Shown: in pieces, positions 1 through 17,121 of the stretch
Position numbering within the stretch: position 1 is the stretch's first letter
Layout: every line of letters begins with the position of its first letter
Source: Siphlonurus alternatus
Taxonomy: Eukaryota; Arthropoda; Insecta; Ephemeroptera; Siphlonuridae
Reading direction: 5' to 3'
Assembly (NCBI GenBank): GCA_949825025.1
Contig: OX463784.1
Coordinates: forward strand, 11,738,783 to 11,802,782
DNA: 64,000 nucleotides
Notes under the pieces: model-generated
Database searches by the model: none
Seen by the model: the letters and a program-made list of their open reading frames with translations, nothing else
What the model was told of the DNA's origin: nothing
Position numbers and translations under genes: made by a program

Positions 1-18
1 ATAATAATAATAATAATA

Positions 19-2757
19 TTAACGCGGCAAATGTGGCAATGCCACGGTGGCCCGCGAATGTTCACCAACTCTCAGAGATTTCTTAAACAAATCAAAACTC
101 TCCGCCTCAGCAACATCTGCTGTCAACGCATTCCACTCCCTCACCGTCCTGTTTAAAAAAGAAAACTTTCCCACATCACTTCTACATCTAACATACTCCA
201 ACTTCCATCCATGATCATTTCTTCCAATATAACCTGCTCTCATCACACGACCACTCAACTCTTCCCAACCCTCACAATTTCTTGTTATCTTATACATAAC
301 ACCAAGTCTACAATTTTTTCTTCTTAACTCCAACGACTCCCACCCCAAATTCTCAATTAAAGCAGACACACTAACATACTCCTTTCTAACATCAGCACCA
401 TCACCCACAAACTGGAACCTTCCCACACGACCTGTAACCCTTCTAGCTGCTCTCCGCTGAACCTTCTCCAACTCCTTCACCCCCACACATCTATATGGGT
501 CCCAAACACAGCAACCATACTCAAGCACTGGTCTCACCAGAGCTCTGTACGCATTATCTTTAACTACCCTACTGGTACCCTTAAGATTTCTCATGACAAA
601 CTCCAAACACCTCCTTCCCTTCGATGTAACATATTTAATATGTTCATTCCACATTAATTTACTATGAATGACTACACCCAAATATTTATACTTTTCATCC
701 TGCTTCAATAACTCATCATGAAGTAAATACTGCACATCTCTTTTACGCCTTTTCCTACTAAACACAACTACACAGCACTTAGCGACATTCAACCTCATAT
801 CATTATCAATAACCCACCGACACACAGTATTAAGATCCTCTTGCAGACGAACCACATCATCCTCACTTTCTATCTTCCTATAAACAACACTATCATCTGC
901 AAACAACCTAATCTTTGACCTCACTCCATCAGACAAATCTTCAATAAAAATAAAAAACAACAATGGACCCAAGACACTACCCTGCGGAACTCCCGAGGAA
1001 ACAGCAATATACTCCGAGCATGCCTCCCCCACTCTAACTCTCTGCACCCTATCTCTTAAGAAATCCTCAATCAAGAACACCAACCTTTCATCCACCAAAC
1101 AACGCCTCACCTTCTCAATTAATTTCCCATGAGGCACCTTATCAAAAGCCTTCTCAAAATCAAGAAAGACAGCATGAATCTCACCTCCACTGTCCAAAGC
1201 ATCAGCCAACTCCTGAACAAAACCTGCCAATTGAGTCTCGCAAGAGAAATGCTTGCGAAAACCATGCTGGTGATCACCAAAGAATTTCGATCTCTCCAGA
1301 TCACCCACCACAAATTTAACAACAACCTTCTCTAACACCTTGGACACAACTGATGTCAAACTGATGGGTCTATAATTTTTAGGCTCACACTTAGATCCCC
1401 CTTTGTAAATCGGGACCACCCAAGCCTCCCTCCAAGCATCAGGTATCTTCCCCGACGCAAGTATCATTCTAAATAAATGAACTTGATACTTACAATGCAA
1501 ACCAACACTAAGCTTTAAAAATGCACTGGAAATATCATCAGGACCCGCCGCTTTCCCCTTTACTAAAGACATCAACGCTCTCTTCACATCTTTAAAACGA
1601 ACTCTAAACTGCCTACCCCTACCAGCACCAATACTGGAACCACCCTCCTCATCAACCCGCTGCTCAGGCCTCGAACCATCATCAACCACTCCCTGCTCCA
1701 CAGGATCCTGAAAAACAGACTTATACTGCCGAGCACACGCATTAGCCTTCTCAACCTCTGAAACATGAACACCTAAATTATCCTTCAAAACTGGAATATC
1801 ATTTCCTGCCTTCCTAAAGGTTTTAATATGCCTGAACATTCTTCTTCTACTCCCCTCAACATCTCTCTCATCAAACATTTTCTGCATAAAACAATCTTCC
1901 GCTACCTTCTTTGCATTATTTAACTGCATCTCCGCCTCAACCAAAGCCCCCTTTCTAACCTCACCTCTTTTATAACGCCCATACACCCTACGCAACTGTC
2001 GTTTCCTACACCTAACTTCCTTATTAAACTGCAGCGGATCGCAACCATCTGCCACCATTTTTGAGGGTACACAACTCTCCCTCAACTCATTACAAATATC
2101 AACATACGACTCCCATAATTCATTAACACTTAAACCATCATCCTTCCAAGACTCAAACCTATCACTTAACTCAGCATCCAACTTGGCAACATCCGCTTTC
2201 CCGTAAAACCATCTTTTCCTTTTTTTCTGCTCGAAGCAAGGAGACTTCCCAACCTTAAAATCCACAATCGGAATCTTGTGATCACTAATTCCATCAACAA
2301 CCTGCGAATTTATCCACATATCAACCGGCCTCACCAAAACCACATCCAAAATATTTTCAGCACCCGTATAATGCTTCCGAGTAACCTCCTCAACCACTTG
2401 CACAAAATCTCTATTTAAAATTTTCGCCACTAATCTTTGGCATTCCAAACCCCCAACCTCCCTTCTGTCCTCCCAATCCACTCTCGGTAAATTAAAATCA
2501 CCAACGATCATCACTGAATGCAGAGGACTCAAGTCATCCAACCGACTTAACAGACGCTGCAATAATAAATTATTTAACGCATTATCTCTTGGTCTATACC
2601 CAGCAATAATCATCATTTTTTCTGCATTCACTACAATTTCCACCCCAATCAACTCACAGTCCGAATCAACCCAAACAACCCTTCCCTTAAATTGCTTCCG
2701 AATTGCCACAAGAATCCCCCCCCCCAGCTCTATTCCTATCCCGTCTAAAAATATCAT
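19..2757 (-). CDS. Endonuclease/reverse transcriptase polyprotein of a non-LTR retrotransposon
   Basis: This 912-residue frame nicks target DNA and copies element RNA at the nick (family knowledge). Seen in the sequence: endonuclease motif GDFN at residues 86-89 with a downstream LDVVL at about 137-141 and SDHKIPI at about 158-164; then reverse transcriptase with NYRPISL (461-467), SCETQL (505-510), FLDFEKAFDKVPH (531-543, catalytic D533), SGVPQGSVLGPLLF (588-601) and the FADD box (619-622, both catalytic aspartates present). A thumb region with LVRPVLEYGCCVWDPY (740-755) follows. The SCETQL and GVPQGSVLGPLLF forms point to the CR1/L2/Rex/Daphne side of the Jockey supergroup rather than RTE. 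The annotated Met is not a real start: the true frame enters from upstream through a poly-C tract. Only the 5' part is lost. Confidence 0.9.
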   Translation of the reverse strand: MIFLDGIGIELGGGILVAIRKQFKGRVVWVDSDCELIGVEIVVNAEKMMIIAGYRPRDNALNNLLLQRLLSRLDDLSPLHSVMIVGDFNLPRVDWEDRREVGGLECQRLVAKILNRDFVQVVEEVTRKHYTGAENILDVVLVRPVDMWINSQVVDGISDHKIPIVDFKVGKSPCFEQKKRKRWFYGKADVAKLDAELSDRFESWKDDGLSVNELWESYVDICNELRESCVPSKMVADGCDPLQFNKEVRCRKRQLRRVYGRYKRGEVRKGALVEAEMQLNNAKKVAEDCFMQKMFDERDVEGSRRRMFRHIKTFRKAGNDIPVLKDNLGVHVSEVEKANACARQYKSVFQDPVEQGVVDDGSRPEQRVDEEGGSSIGAGRGRQFRVRFKDVKRALMSLVKGKAAGPDDISSAFLKLSVGLHCKYQVHLFRMILASGKIPDAWREAWVVPIYKGGSKCEPKNYRPISLTSVVSKVLEKVVVKFVVGDLERSKFFGDHQHGFRKHFSCETQLAGFVQELADALDSGGEIHAVFLDFEKAFDKVPHGKLIEKVRRCLVDERLVFLIEDFLRDRVQRVRVGEACSEYIAVSSGVPQGSVLGPLLFFIFIEDLSDGVRSKIRLFADDSVVYRKIESEDDVVRLQEDLNTVCRWVIDNDMRLNVAKCCVVVFSRKRRKRDVQYLLHDELLKQDEKYKYLGVVIHSKLMWNEHIKYVTSKGRRCLEFVMRNLKGTSRVVKDNAYRALVRPVLEYGCCVWDPYRCVGVKELEKVQRRAARRVTGRVGRFQFVGDGADVRKEYVSVSALIENLGWESLELRRKNCRLGVMYKITRNCEGWEELSGRVMRAGYIGRNDHGWKLEYVRCRSDVGKFSFLNRTVREWNALTADVAEAESFDLFKKSLRVGEHSRATVALPHLPR

Positions 2758-2826
2758 ACTCCGCCAACATCAACTCTGAATCCAAAACATCATTATCCAA
2801 ACAAGATTCCACCACCACCACCACCA
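2687..2826 (-). pseudogene. Upstream endonuclease segment in a shifted frame
   Basis: In another minus-strand frame this stretch encodes DVLDSELMLAEYDIFRRDRN followed by RAGGG, the usual N-terminal endonuclease segment (SEL, then a YxxxRxDR-like motif, then GGG). The reading then continues as GGGILVAIRKQF in the frame of the long ORF. The switch falls in the run of C residues at about 2707-2716, so either a one-base slippage mutation or a homopolymer sequencing error separates them. Upstream of about 2815 the frame runs into GTG codons of a CCA repeat and then unrelated AT-rich DNA, marking the truncation point. Confidence 0.75.
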
Positions 2827-4547
2827 GATTATAATCTGTATAATTACAGATTATACTGTAATTGTCTGTATGCATTATGATATTATGATACATACCCTAC
2901 AGTATGCATATTATTATGCATACGGTATGCATACATGACACATGATATCACATTACAAAAATAATGTGAAACTTGTTTTGTTTTTAAAACAAACTAAAAA
3001 TTAAATCCTAAAGCAAACCTTTGATATATTGCCATTATATTATTCACTGGGTAAAACTTTCTTCAGATACATGATTCATACAAGTAAACGAAAGTGATAT
3101 CACTGATATTTGGGAGCGATATAGAAACCATCTTCTAGCAACGAGAGATGGAAAGCTGAAATGACCTCAATGTAAATCTAGGTTAGATAATTTTTTTTAT
3201 CTTATTCCCACAGATCTTAATGTTTTAAGAACATTTTAGGTTTGTATATAATAAGAATTATGTTTCTAATTAAAAGCGAAAAATATAAAACATGAATAAT
3301 GACCTTAAATATGGACAAATATGCAAACAAGAAGTCGGGTCCCAACGTAGGAAGTGAAACATATTTGTTGTATTTTCTTACCTTATATTTTAGTTTTACC
3401 CTATTGTCACCGCATTAGTATACACATAAAATATTTATTTAGCTTACTAAACTAATGATTATTCACAAAATACTAAAGAAATATGCCAAAAATTAAAAAA
3501 AACTGCAAGGTGTGTTCTTGCACGATTTTTTTTTTCACTGGAGAAATTTTATAGCTACCAACTCAACCAACTGTAATAAAATATTATAAAATCATAAAAA
3601 TTGTCTGTAATTTTAATTATTTACTTAAGTTGAAATTAAATTAAACAATTATCTATAGTTTATTTATTAATCTATTTATATGTGTATATTTCTGTAGAAA
3701 AATTATGAAAACATTTGTTAAAATCTAAACATAATATACTTTTTTCTTGTTAAGTTTATAAAGTTTTGCTTACGCGGTTATTTTTAAAATCATAGAAATG
3801 CTGGAAATCAGATTGGTTGGAAGTTAATTTTCTAAATTTTAGCAGTGCCTGCACTCGTGCAGAGCCGGTTAATTAATTTTCTGACTTTAGCGGAAAAAGG
3901 CTCGCTTGTGCTATATAAATATTTAAATATACATAGCAAGATCTCATCTCTCATTATATATTTTCATAGCTGTTATACTCAGGCAAAAAACAAAAAAGAA
4001 CACAACAATTTCTTATCTTATATATTTATACGAATTTATTCACTCTTTATTTTGATTGAATATATCAATCAATTATAATAATTACATCTATAACATTTTA
4101 AAAACTAAAGTTTATTTCAAATTCCATTTTAACAAAATTACTTCATGATATAATATATATTATTTAGATTTATTTAAGAACATAAAATTTTACAGTATTC
4201 ATATATTAAATTCTAGCATCAAATTAAAAATATAAAGTAAAGTTTCACTCGATCTCAAACTTTTTTTTAAAAAAAAAGCGTATAGCTAGCATAAAAAATT
4301 GGGCCTTATAACAATACTGGTTTTAGCTATGATAATTTTTAACTTAAAAGAATTTTTTATAAAAAAAAAAAGTACGTACTTTAATATAATTTGGCAAGAT
4401 ATTAAGATCATGCAATGGGTTCAGCATCATGCAACGCTGCTCATAAAAGTAATTCAGATTTTTTTTTAAAAAAAAAAAAAAAAACTGAACTTATAAATAT
4501 ATGCCTAATATGCCATTGGCTACGTCCATTTAACAAAGAAACAAATT
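2827..4547. other. AT-rich intergenic DNA, no gene seen
   Basis: The stretch starts with small ATGCAT-rich palindromes (about 2830-2940) and continues as very AT-rich DNA with A and T runs. Short open frames here (for example 3845-4078) have low-complexity composition and no family resemblance. The section around 4400-4440 (CATGCAA repeated) may be a degraded relative of foldback family E, but I cannot define ends. Confidence 0.5.
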
Positions 4548-4855
4548 AATGGAGTAGCGAACTCAATTTTTTTTTATTGCAGAATGGATAAGAGGGTGCA
4601 AAGTTATGCTACCCTGATTTTTTTTAGATTTTTTACAGCCCTGGAAGTATTTTTAAAAATTATTGAAATGATGTCACGCGGCGGCAGGCCAGGCTATATT
4701 TTTCTTTAAAGGAGAGGCGCCTCGTGACGTCACAAAATGGACTTCCAATAATTTTTTAAAAATACTTCCAGGCCTGTAAAAAATCTGAATAAAATCAGGG
4801 AAGCATAATCCATTTCTGTAATTAAAAAAAAAAAAAATGAGGTCGATACTCCATT
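4548..4855. mobile_element. Foldback element A1 (GACGTC family)
   Basis: Near-complete palindrome of about 308 bp. Outer ends are AATGGAGTA on the left and TACTCCATT on the right. Each arm has the module order shared by family A: ATTGCAGAAATGGATA, GGTGCAAAGTTATGCTACCC, a T-rich CAGATTTTTT, an ATTTTTAAAAAATTATTGAAAG-like block, then a GACGTCAC-type centre. No coding capacity. It must depend on a transposase supplied elsewhere. Confidence 0.85.
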
Positions 4856-4996
4856 ATCTGTGTCATATACGTGATAGAAGGACATAAGTTGACATAACAA
4901 TTAAACATGCATCACATATGATATGATCACACAAATTTCAAACAGGGAAAATTACAATTTCCGACAATGCATTTTGTTTTGATGGTCTAACATTGA

Positions 4997-5346
4997 AATG
5001 GACAACCTGAATGAAAATTTTTTATTGTAGAAAGTGCCACAGATTTTCTTGAGTCCCGGAACTATTTTTTAATAATTTTATTATTGAAAGTTCTACAAAT
5101 TCTGTTGTCCCCTCTGGATCCTGAATAAAAAGGATCCAGCCGAGCGCCTAGAAGCGTATTGACACCTCCAGGGGGCGTGGCAGAATTTCAATTTAAAAAA
5201 TAGTTTCGTGATTAAAAAATATCTGAAAAAATTCAGATTAAAAAATATCTGAAAAAATTCAGAGTAGCATAATTTGATACCCTCTATTCATTTCTACAAT
5301 AATAAATAATAATAATAAAAAAAATCATGCAGGTTGTCTGTCCATT
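4997..5346. mobile_element. Foldback element A2 (variant ends)
   Basis: This element carries the same internal arm modules as A1 but different outermost ends: AATGGACAACCTGAATGA on the left and TCATGCAGGTTGTCTGTCCATT on the right, allowing a small insertion. The centre lacks the GACGTC core and instead reads GGATCCTG...GGATCCAG with CTCCAGGGGGCGTGG. It belongs to the subgroup with A3, A5, A9 and A10. Confidence 0.8.
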
Positions 5347-5883
5347 GTGTAATTGCCATAATTAATGCTGCAAAATAGCTCATGTTGGTATCAGTTATGT
5401 TCAAAGTCATATTAAAAAATATTAAAAGTGAACCATACGGCATATAATACATGCAGTACAGCATATATGTTTTAGTTTTTGAGCTAAAATATTTTACTTC
5501 TTGAAAATCAAAATGAAGAAATATTTCTTTTACATCTATATTAATGTTACCAGAAAATGAGTCAGATAATGCTGAACATGCCCTCTCTTTTATATTTACA
5601 TAATTAAAAACCATAACCAAACTCTACGACATTCTAAAAAAATTACTTAAAAATTTCAGAAAATACATATTTCCTATCATGGGACCATTAATATTTCTAA
5701 TTGCAACATCTAAAAAAACAACAATTTATTGCAAAATTTAGCTGTTACGCTGACAGATTTAAACATGACACAATTTCCCATTCAAAAAGCTTTTGAATTT
5801 TATTCACAAACCAAAGGTACCTTTTGTAGACATTTAATAAAAAATAAGCAAGAGGTTTTTGCATTGACAACTTGCAACTCAAT
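5347..5883. other. AT-rich intergenic DNA, no gene seen
   Basis: No repeat family or credible coding region is visible. On the minus strand, reversed AATAAA hexamers occur at about 5724-5729 and 5798-5803, within reach of the 3' end of Fbxo9, and could serve as its polyadenylation signals. Confidence 0.4.
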
Positions 5884-6155
5884 CAATGGACAAACTGCGT
5901 GTTTTTGTTTGTATGGATATAGAGGACCAAATATTCCAGTTTCTTGATTATTGAGGGGAAACACACTATTGCCCAAAAGTCATCTAACGCATTTTGCAAT
6001 GTCTGAGTGTTAATTTTTCTTTCACAGCTAGTATTTTGTAGCACAATTTTAAGGGTGTTAAATGGGTTAAAAAATCTGAAAAACATTGGCAATATAGAAC
6101 TTGAGGTCTTCTGTCTAAATATACAATAACAAATTTCATGCAATTTCTCCATTGT
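5884..6155. mobile_element. Foldback element E1, downstream of the Fbxo9 stop codon
   Basis: Degenerate copy of family E. The left end is CAATGGACAAACTGCGTG and the right end CATGCAATTTCTCCATTG; inner modules are ATGGATATAGAGGACC on the left and ACTTGAGGTCTTCTGTCTAAAT on the right, matching the better copies E3 and E4. It begins about 140 bp past the Fbxo9 stop, so it probably lies in the 3' UTR if polyadenylation occurs near 5800. Confidence 0.65.
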
Positions 6156-6295
6156 TGAATGCATTTCAATATTTTTTGTAAACCTTTGGATTTCTCCCCC
6201 CCTCCCTTCGTTTTGTGTGACCTCTACAGCCCCCCCCCCCCCCTCATAAGCCTCCAATGGTCTCTTCGTGCTCCTAACGTCATACAAAAAGGGTG

Positions 6296-12927
<6,632 letters not shown>

Positions 12928-13383
12928 TTTACAACGTCCGAAGCGTATTCAGCGAATCTCACGGTCGGTGTAGCGGATGACCAAATTTTCTGCAGAGAAG
13001 ATATTTGCTCGCAGGACAGCAGCCATCGCCACGATATTGTGAGATTAATGATTGCTACGATCTCACAAATCAACAAATATTTGATTATACACTTGATAAT
13101 AGATAGATAATAGATGAAACAGTGATAATAAACACTTTACCAAAGGACGGGATATTAATTTCATCAGCTGATAAAAAATAACCAATGATTTTTTTTCAGT
13201 GATGCCAACAATAAGTGCAAATTTCCACAAATATTTTATCACTAAAAATGGTAATATTTCCATAATTTGCAATAAATAAAATAATAAATAAATAATCCCC
13301 AATCCCCATACGCAATAAAATATTGCTACTCTATCTAATAATTTTTTGAAAGAACTGAAAAGGAAACAAGAGACAATCCACGT

Positions 13384-13520
13384 CCAATTTTAGCGAATTT
13401 TGGTAAAATTTGAAGCAAAACATCATGTCCAATATTATTATTCCAATGAGAAGCTTCAACATTGACGACACAATTCTCTCAGCCAATGAAAATCTAGCGC
13501 GCGAACTGCGCGCGACGACA
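13384..13520. promoter_or_regulatory. Possible promoter region: four CCAAT boxes and a GCGCGC cluster
   Basis: CCAAT occurs at about 13384, 13429, 13443 and 13483 on the plus strand (ATTGG on minus), followed by CTAGCGCGCGAACTGCGCGC at about 13493-13512. This is the only CpG-dense, CCAAT-clustered stretch upstream of Fbxo9, about 450-600 bp beyond the putative start codon. A housekeeping promoter for the minus strand fits, but no transcription start is visible. Confidence 0.3.
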
Positions 13521-13717
13521 TGTTCTATCAAGCTTCCTATCCTTTAACCCAGCGGTACCTGGTTTTTAATTTTTTCCGACGGTTCTTATGAAGGGCAAGA
13601 TTGATAATTCATATGAGCCACGGGAAAGATAACTTTACACGACATCGACGACATAAAAAATATTCGAGATTTTGTGCAGCATAGAATTTGAATGAAAAAA
13701 TAAATAAGATTTTTTCT

Positions 13718-13718
<1 letters not shown>

Positions 13719-13791
<73 letters not shown>
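13719..13791. repeat. (AG)n microsatellite
   Basis: About 36 uninterrupted GA units. The Ser-Leu repeat frame across it is not a gene. Confidence 0.98.
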
Positions 13792-13795
<4 letters not shown>

Positions 13796-14603
13796 ATAAA
13801 ACTATCAAAACTATGTATAATTTAATTATTTTTAAATGAGAATCAATGTCAAAGAAAATATTCAACTGAAATATATGCTGGCATTTCTATTTCTAGCATT
13901 CCAAAGGTGTTAAAATTATTTATATAATAATAGAAATTTAGAAAACAATTAAAAATCTTGCCTTCGTATAATTAAAAAAAATCTTTTTTTCAAATTGCAC
14001 AATAACTCATGGGAAAAAATTTTTGTTAATAAAATTATTTGCTTTAGAAATAATTTAAATAGATTTTTTAAAATTCTTTTTTTAATATTTAGTAAGTAAA
14101 ATGTACATCCTGAGTTAAAATCAATATATTTTTTAATAATTGTGTTTTTATTCATCCCGTGTGTTGTCAGGTTTATTTGTAAACCGTATATACCCTTGTT
14201 ACTTTCTCTACATTCTATTATTTTCTGTGAACCTCAAGACTTCATGAAATTTACCACTGATAATTTTAGTTGCTGCGAAAGTCCATGCAAGCGTAAAGAA
14301 CTCCATTTTTTTTATTGTTATTATTATTACTAATATTGTCAAGCTTGGTGCTCTGCTTTACTTTTCTTGTCTCTAGTCCTGGAGATAGATTATAGTTTCA
14401 GCAAATCAGGTGGGAGTAACGTAAATGCTACTTGGAAATAATAAAATCAAGTGTAGAAAGTGTACATATGAGTATAATAATATATAGGATTTATGAATAG
14501 CTAGACAATATAACTTGTGTGCTACTCATATTTATATGATATATTATAATACAGTATAGTGGCCACACAACATTCTTTATTATTTCTGATTACTCATCTA
14601 ATT
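13792..14603. other. AT-rich intergenic DNA, no gene seen
   Basis: Low-complexity AT-rich sequence with A and T runs. Open frames at 13949-14155 and 14142-14333 have AT-driven composition and no recognisable domain. Confidence 0.5.
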
Positions 14604-14735
14604 GAACACTCGATCGTTGCCTTGAAAAATTTATTTTTACAGAATTGTTAATCACGATGCCCTGTAAATATATATAATATCACAATAGTGAATAACAATT
14701 AAGGCTGCAGACGGAAATTTTTTAAGGCAACGAAG
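14604..14735. mobile_element. Inverted-repeat element J1
   Basis: Degenerate copy of family J. Outer arms are GATCGTTGCCTTGAAAAATT and AATTTTTTAAGGCAACGA; inner arms include TTAATCACGATGCCCTGTAA. J2-J5 show the same two-tier arrangement. Confidence 0.65.
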
Positions 14736-16408
14736 GCATATTTCAATTACCAATATATTTGGAGTATTAGATAGGATACATTAAATGATCATTATATAGA
14801 ATTGGAGCATTATAAAAAAAGTAAATTTTCTATTTATACAACCAAATAAAAAGTTGAGTCACTAAGATCGCCTGTAGGTTAGGCAACTTGTTGTGCATGT
14901 TTGTTATGTGGGTTGCTATAATCCTTGGGGTTGGTGACTGCATAGTGCTGCCATCTAGAATCGAGCAAAGTATACAGCTCTTGATTTGAGTATTACCGCG
15001 AACTAACTTGATAACAACAGAAACTATCAATGCTATGATATATATCATATATATAAAAGACCTCCATGTCCTATGATGAATTTGTACTCATCTTACTCAA
15101 AAGACAATTCCTGAAAATCTTAGTTCACTGAAATTTTTGATCCCCGAACTGGCAGAGTTAAGTTACCATGCAAATTCATATTTATTTTATATATCTCATT
15201 CCATGAAATACAAGGTACACATCCATATAGAATACAAGTAACTGACTATTTAAAACATGGGTATCTCTTAGAGCCTTTTTGATATTATCCAAGGGCTCGG
15301 ACTGCATGGTCATATGCATATGACTGGGTCCCTCACTAGCCTCTCGTCTTTTTAACCCATTGAGCATATAAAAATTGGCCTCATGCCCCCTTCTACGTGA
15401 TCCCTGCTGCCTGCAATGCCTTTAAAAACAGTTAACATTGTGAAGATTTTCTACCGTAGCTGCCCTTTAATTTTTTTTAACCTTGTTTGTAAGAAATTCC
15501 TACATATAACAATATTTTGAAAATGTATTTTAATCATTCTAAATTCTAACTTTAATTACATTTTACTACATTGTTATCTCGAATACCCATTATAGCCATA
15601 AGTCAAAAGGAGAGAAAGCTTTTGTAATAGGGAGTTTTGCTTTGCTTATTCTTTACAAATAACATTATTTATAAAATAGTTTGAAAGAAGTTATTTGTAA
15701 ATAATCAGTAAAAATATAAATTAAATATTAGAATAAAAATTTTAATTATTATAAAAATGATAAATTTTAAAATTATTTATTTTTTAACTCATAAATAAAT
15801 TAATGTAACTAAAAATGATATATTTACTTGTAGAATGTAATTTTAAAGAAATAATTATAGGAGACTTCGTTAAAAATGCTTTTAGTTCAAACATTATTGT
15901 GCATTAATATTACATAGTATACCATCATTTAATAATTAATTAATTAATTAATTATTATGGTAAATTCCAAAAAAAATATATATACATAAAAAACACTCAT
16001 CAGCTAGGATACTCACAGTTGCTGAACACAACAATCTTCAATGCAGACCTGAGCCAACGTTACTAAAATCCTAGAAGTAACACCCTGACGATCCACCCTG
16101 ATGAAGGGGCGCAATGCAAATGCAGGTCACCCTTTCCCTACCTCCTGCCTGCACTCGTCTTACTATTGCGTCAGGGTTAAGCGACTTAAGAAGAATAAAG
16201 GTCGTTGTTATTCGGAAAGCCATTTAATATTTCAATGCTCATGAATATTCTACGTGCTACATCTGCAATTAAGGATCGATACCTCTCTGTCTGACGAACT
16301 ACCAAAGACGCAAAGCATCCGACTACCAACACCTTTTGCTGTCACGAACATTCTAACAGCAGGCAGATTGATAACCGGGCTACTCGCGTCTCTAACAACG
16401 GAGACCCG
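14736..16408. other. Intergenic DNA with one less AT-rich patch
   Basis: Mostly AT-rich. The patch at about 16020-16400 (for example CCCTGACGATCCACCCTGAT and CTACTCGCGTCTCTAACAAC) is of more balanced composition. All its frames are short, no protein family is recognised, and the nearby 68-codon frame at 16254-16460 runs into element P1, so I do not call a gene. Confidence 0.45.
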
Positions 16409-16665
16409 AGTTGAAATAAATTTTATCTTTTGCCCGCTATTAATCTCTCCTCTCGTTTAATTTTCTCTTATTTTGCACGCCATTTTAAAGGAAAAATACG
16501 AGATTATTACATCTTTTTCCCTTTTTTTGAGCAATGTTATATAGAATTTCTCTTCATTTTATCCTCACTTTGAGAGTAAAGAAGAAATTATGAGTTTTAG
16601 AGGTAAAAAGATTAGGTTTAGACGTGTAAAGGATAAATTGAAGACATAATTTTTCAAATAGGGGA
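16409..16665 (+). mobile_element. Element P1
   Basis: Family P, about 250 bp, with short terminal inverted repeats (AGTTGAAA at one end, TTTCAACT-like at the other; here AGTTGAAATAAATTTTATCT ... TTTTTCAAA). Recurrent internal marks are CTCTCCTCTCGTTTAATTTT, a TTTGCACxCCATTTTAxAGG block, CCTCACTTTGAGAG and AAAAAGATTAGGTTTAGA. Other copies: P2-P5. Confidence 0.75.
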
Positions 16666-16825
16666 AGGGCATTGCTAGTATTAAGTCCAATTGACGTTCC
16701 TTGCATATAATATAAGTACAATTTTTATGACATTTTCATTGCATAGAGTGTATGAATTATGGTAGGGACATTTTATTTTAAGATTTTATTTATTAGAGTA
16801 ATTATTTATAATAAATTATGTAAGT

Positions 16826-17121
16826 AATGGACAACCTGAATGAAAATTCTTTATATTATTGCAAAAATTAATTAAAGGTGCAAAGTTACGCTACTCTGAT
16901 TTATTTTTTCATAATTGTTTGAGTCCGGAAACTATTTTTAAAAAAAAAAATTGAAAGTACAGAGAGGATCACTTCTAACTAAAAGTGGCGTGGCTTCAAA
17001 CCTGAACTTTGTCCAACTTTTTAGCAATAATTCCCGGGCTCAAAAATATCTGAGAAAAATCAGAGTTGAAAAATAAGTCTACTTATTTCTGCAATAAAAA
17101 AATGTCGTGAAGTTGTTTATT
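16826..17121. mobile_element. Foldback element A5
   Basis: The left end AATGGACAACCTGAATGAAA is intact; the right end GTCGTGAAGTTGTTTATTA is degenerate. Internal modules are GGTGCAAAGTTACGCTACTC, GGAACTATTTTTAAAAAA-like and CAATAATTCCCGGGCTC. The centre is of the AGTGGCGTGGCTTCAAACC subtype. Confidence 0.75.

Larger units (their letters stand above)
1..2826 (-). mobile_element. Non-LTR retrotransposon, 5'-truncated, Jockey/CR1/L2 group
   Basis: The element lies on the minus strand. It runs from an abrupt 5' end near 2826, next to a short CCA repeat, to a 3' tail of ATT units at 1-18 that continues off the window. There is almost no 3' UTR: the stop codon is part of the first tail repeat. The content is the C-terminal part of an apurinic-type endonuclease followed by a complete reverse transcriptase and C-terminal region. 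The N-terminal endonuclease and any ORF1 are missing, the usual result of incomplete target-primed reverse transcription. One long ORF without internal stops suggests recent insertion. Confidence 0.9.

Noticed and set aside
1119..1772. Additional frames opposite or overlapping the reverse transcriptase
   Set aside because: They are shadows of the long minus-strand retrotransposon frame.
5294..5620. 108-codon minus-strand frame
   Set aside because: It begins in unique AT-rich DNA and ends in the A2 foldback end; no recognisable domain.
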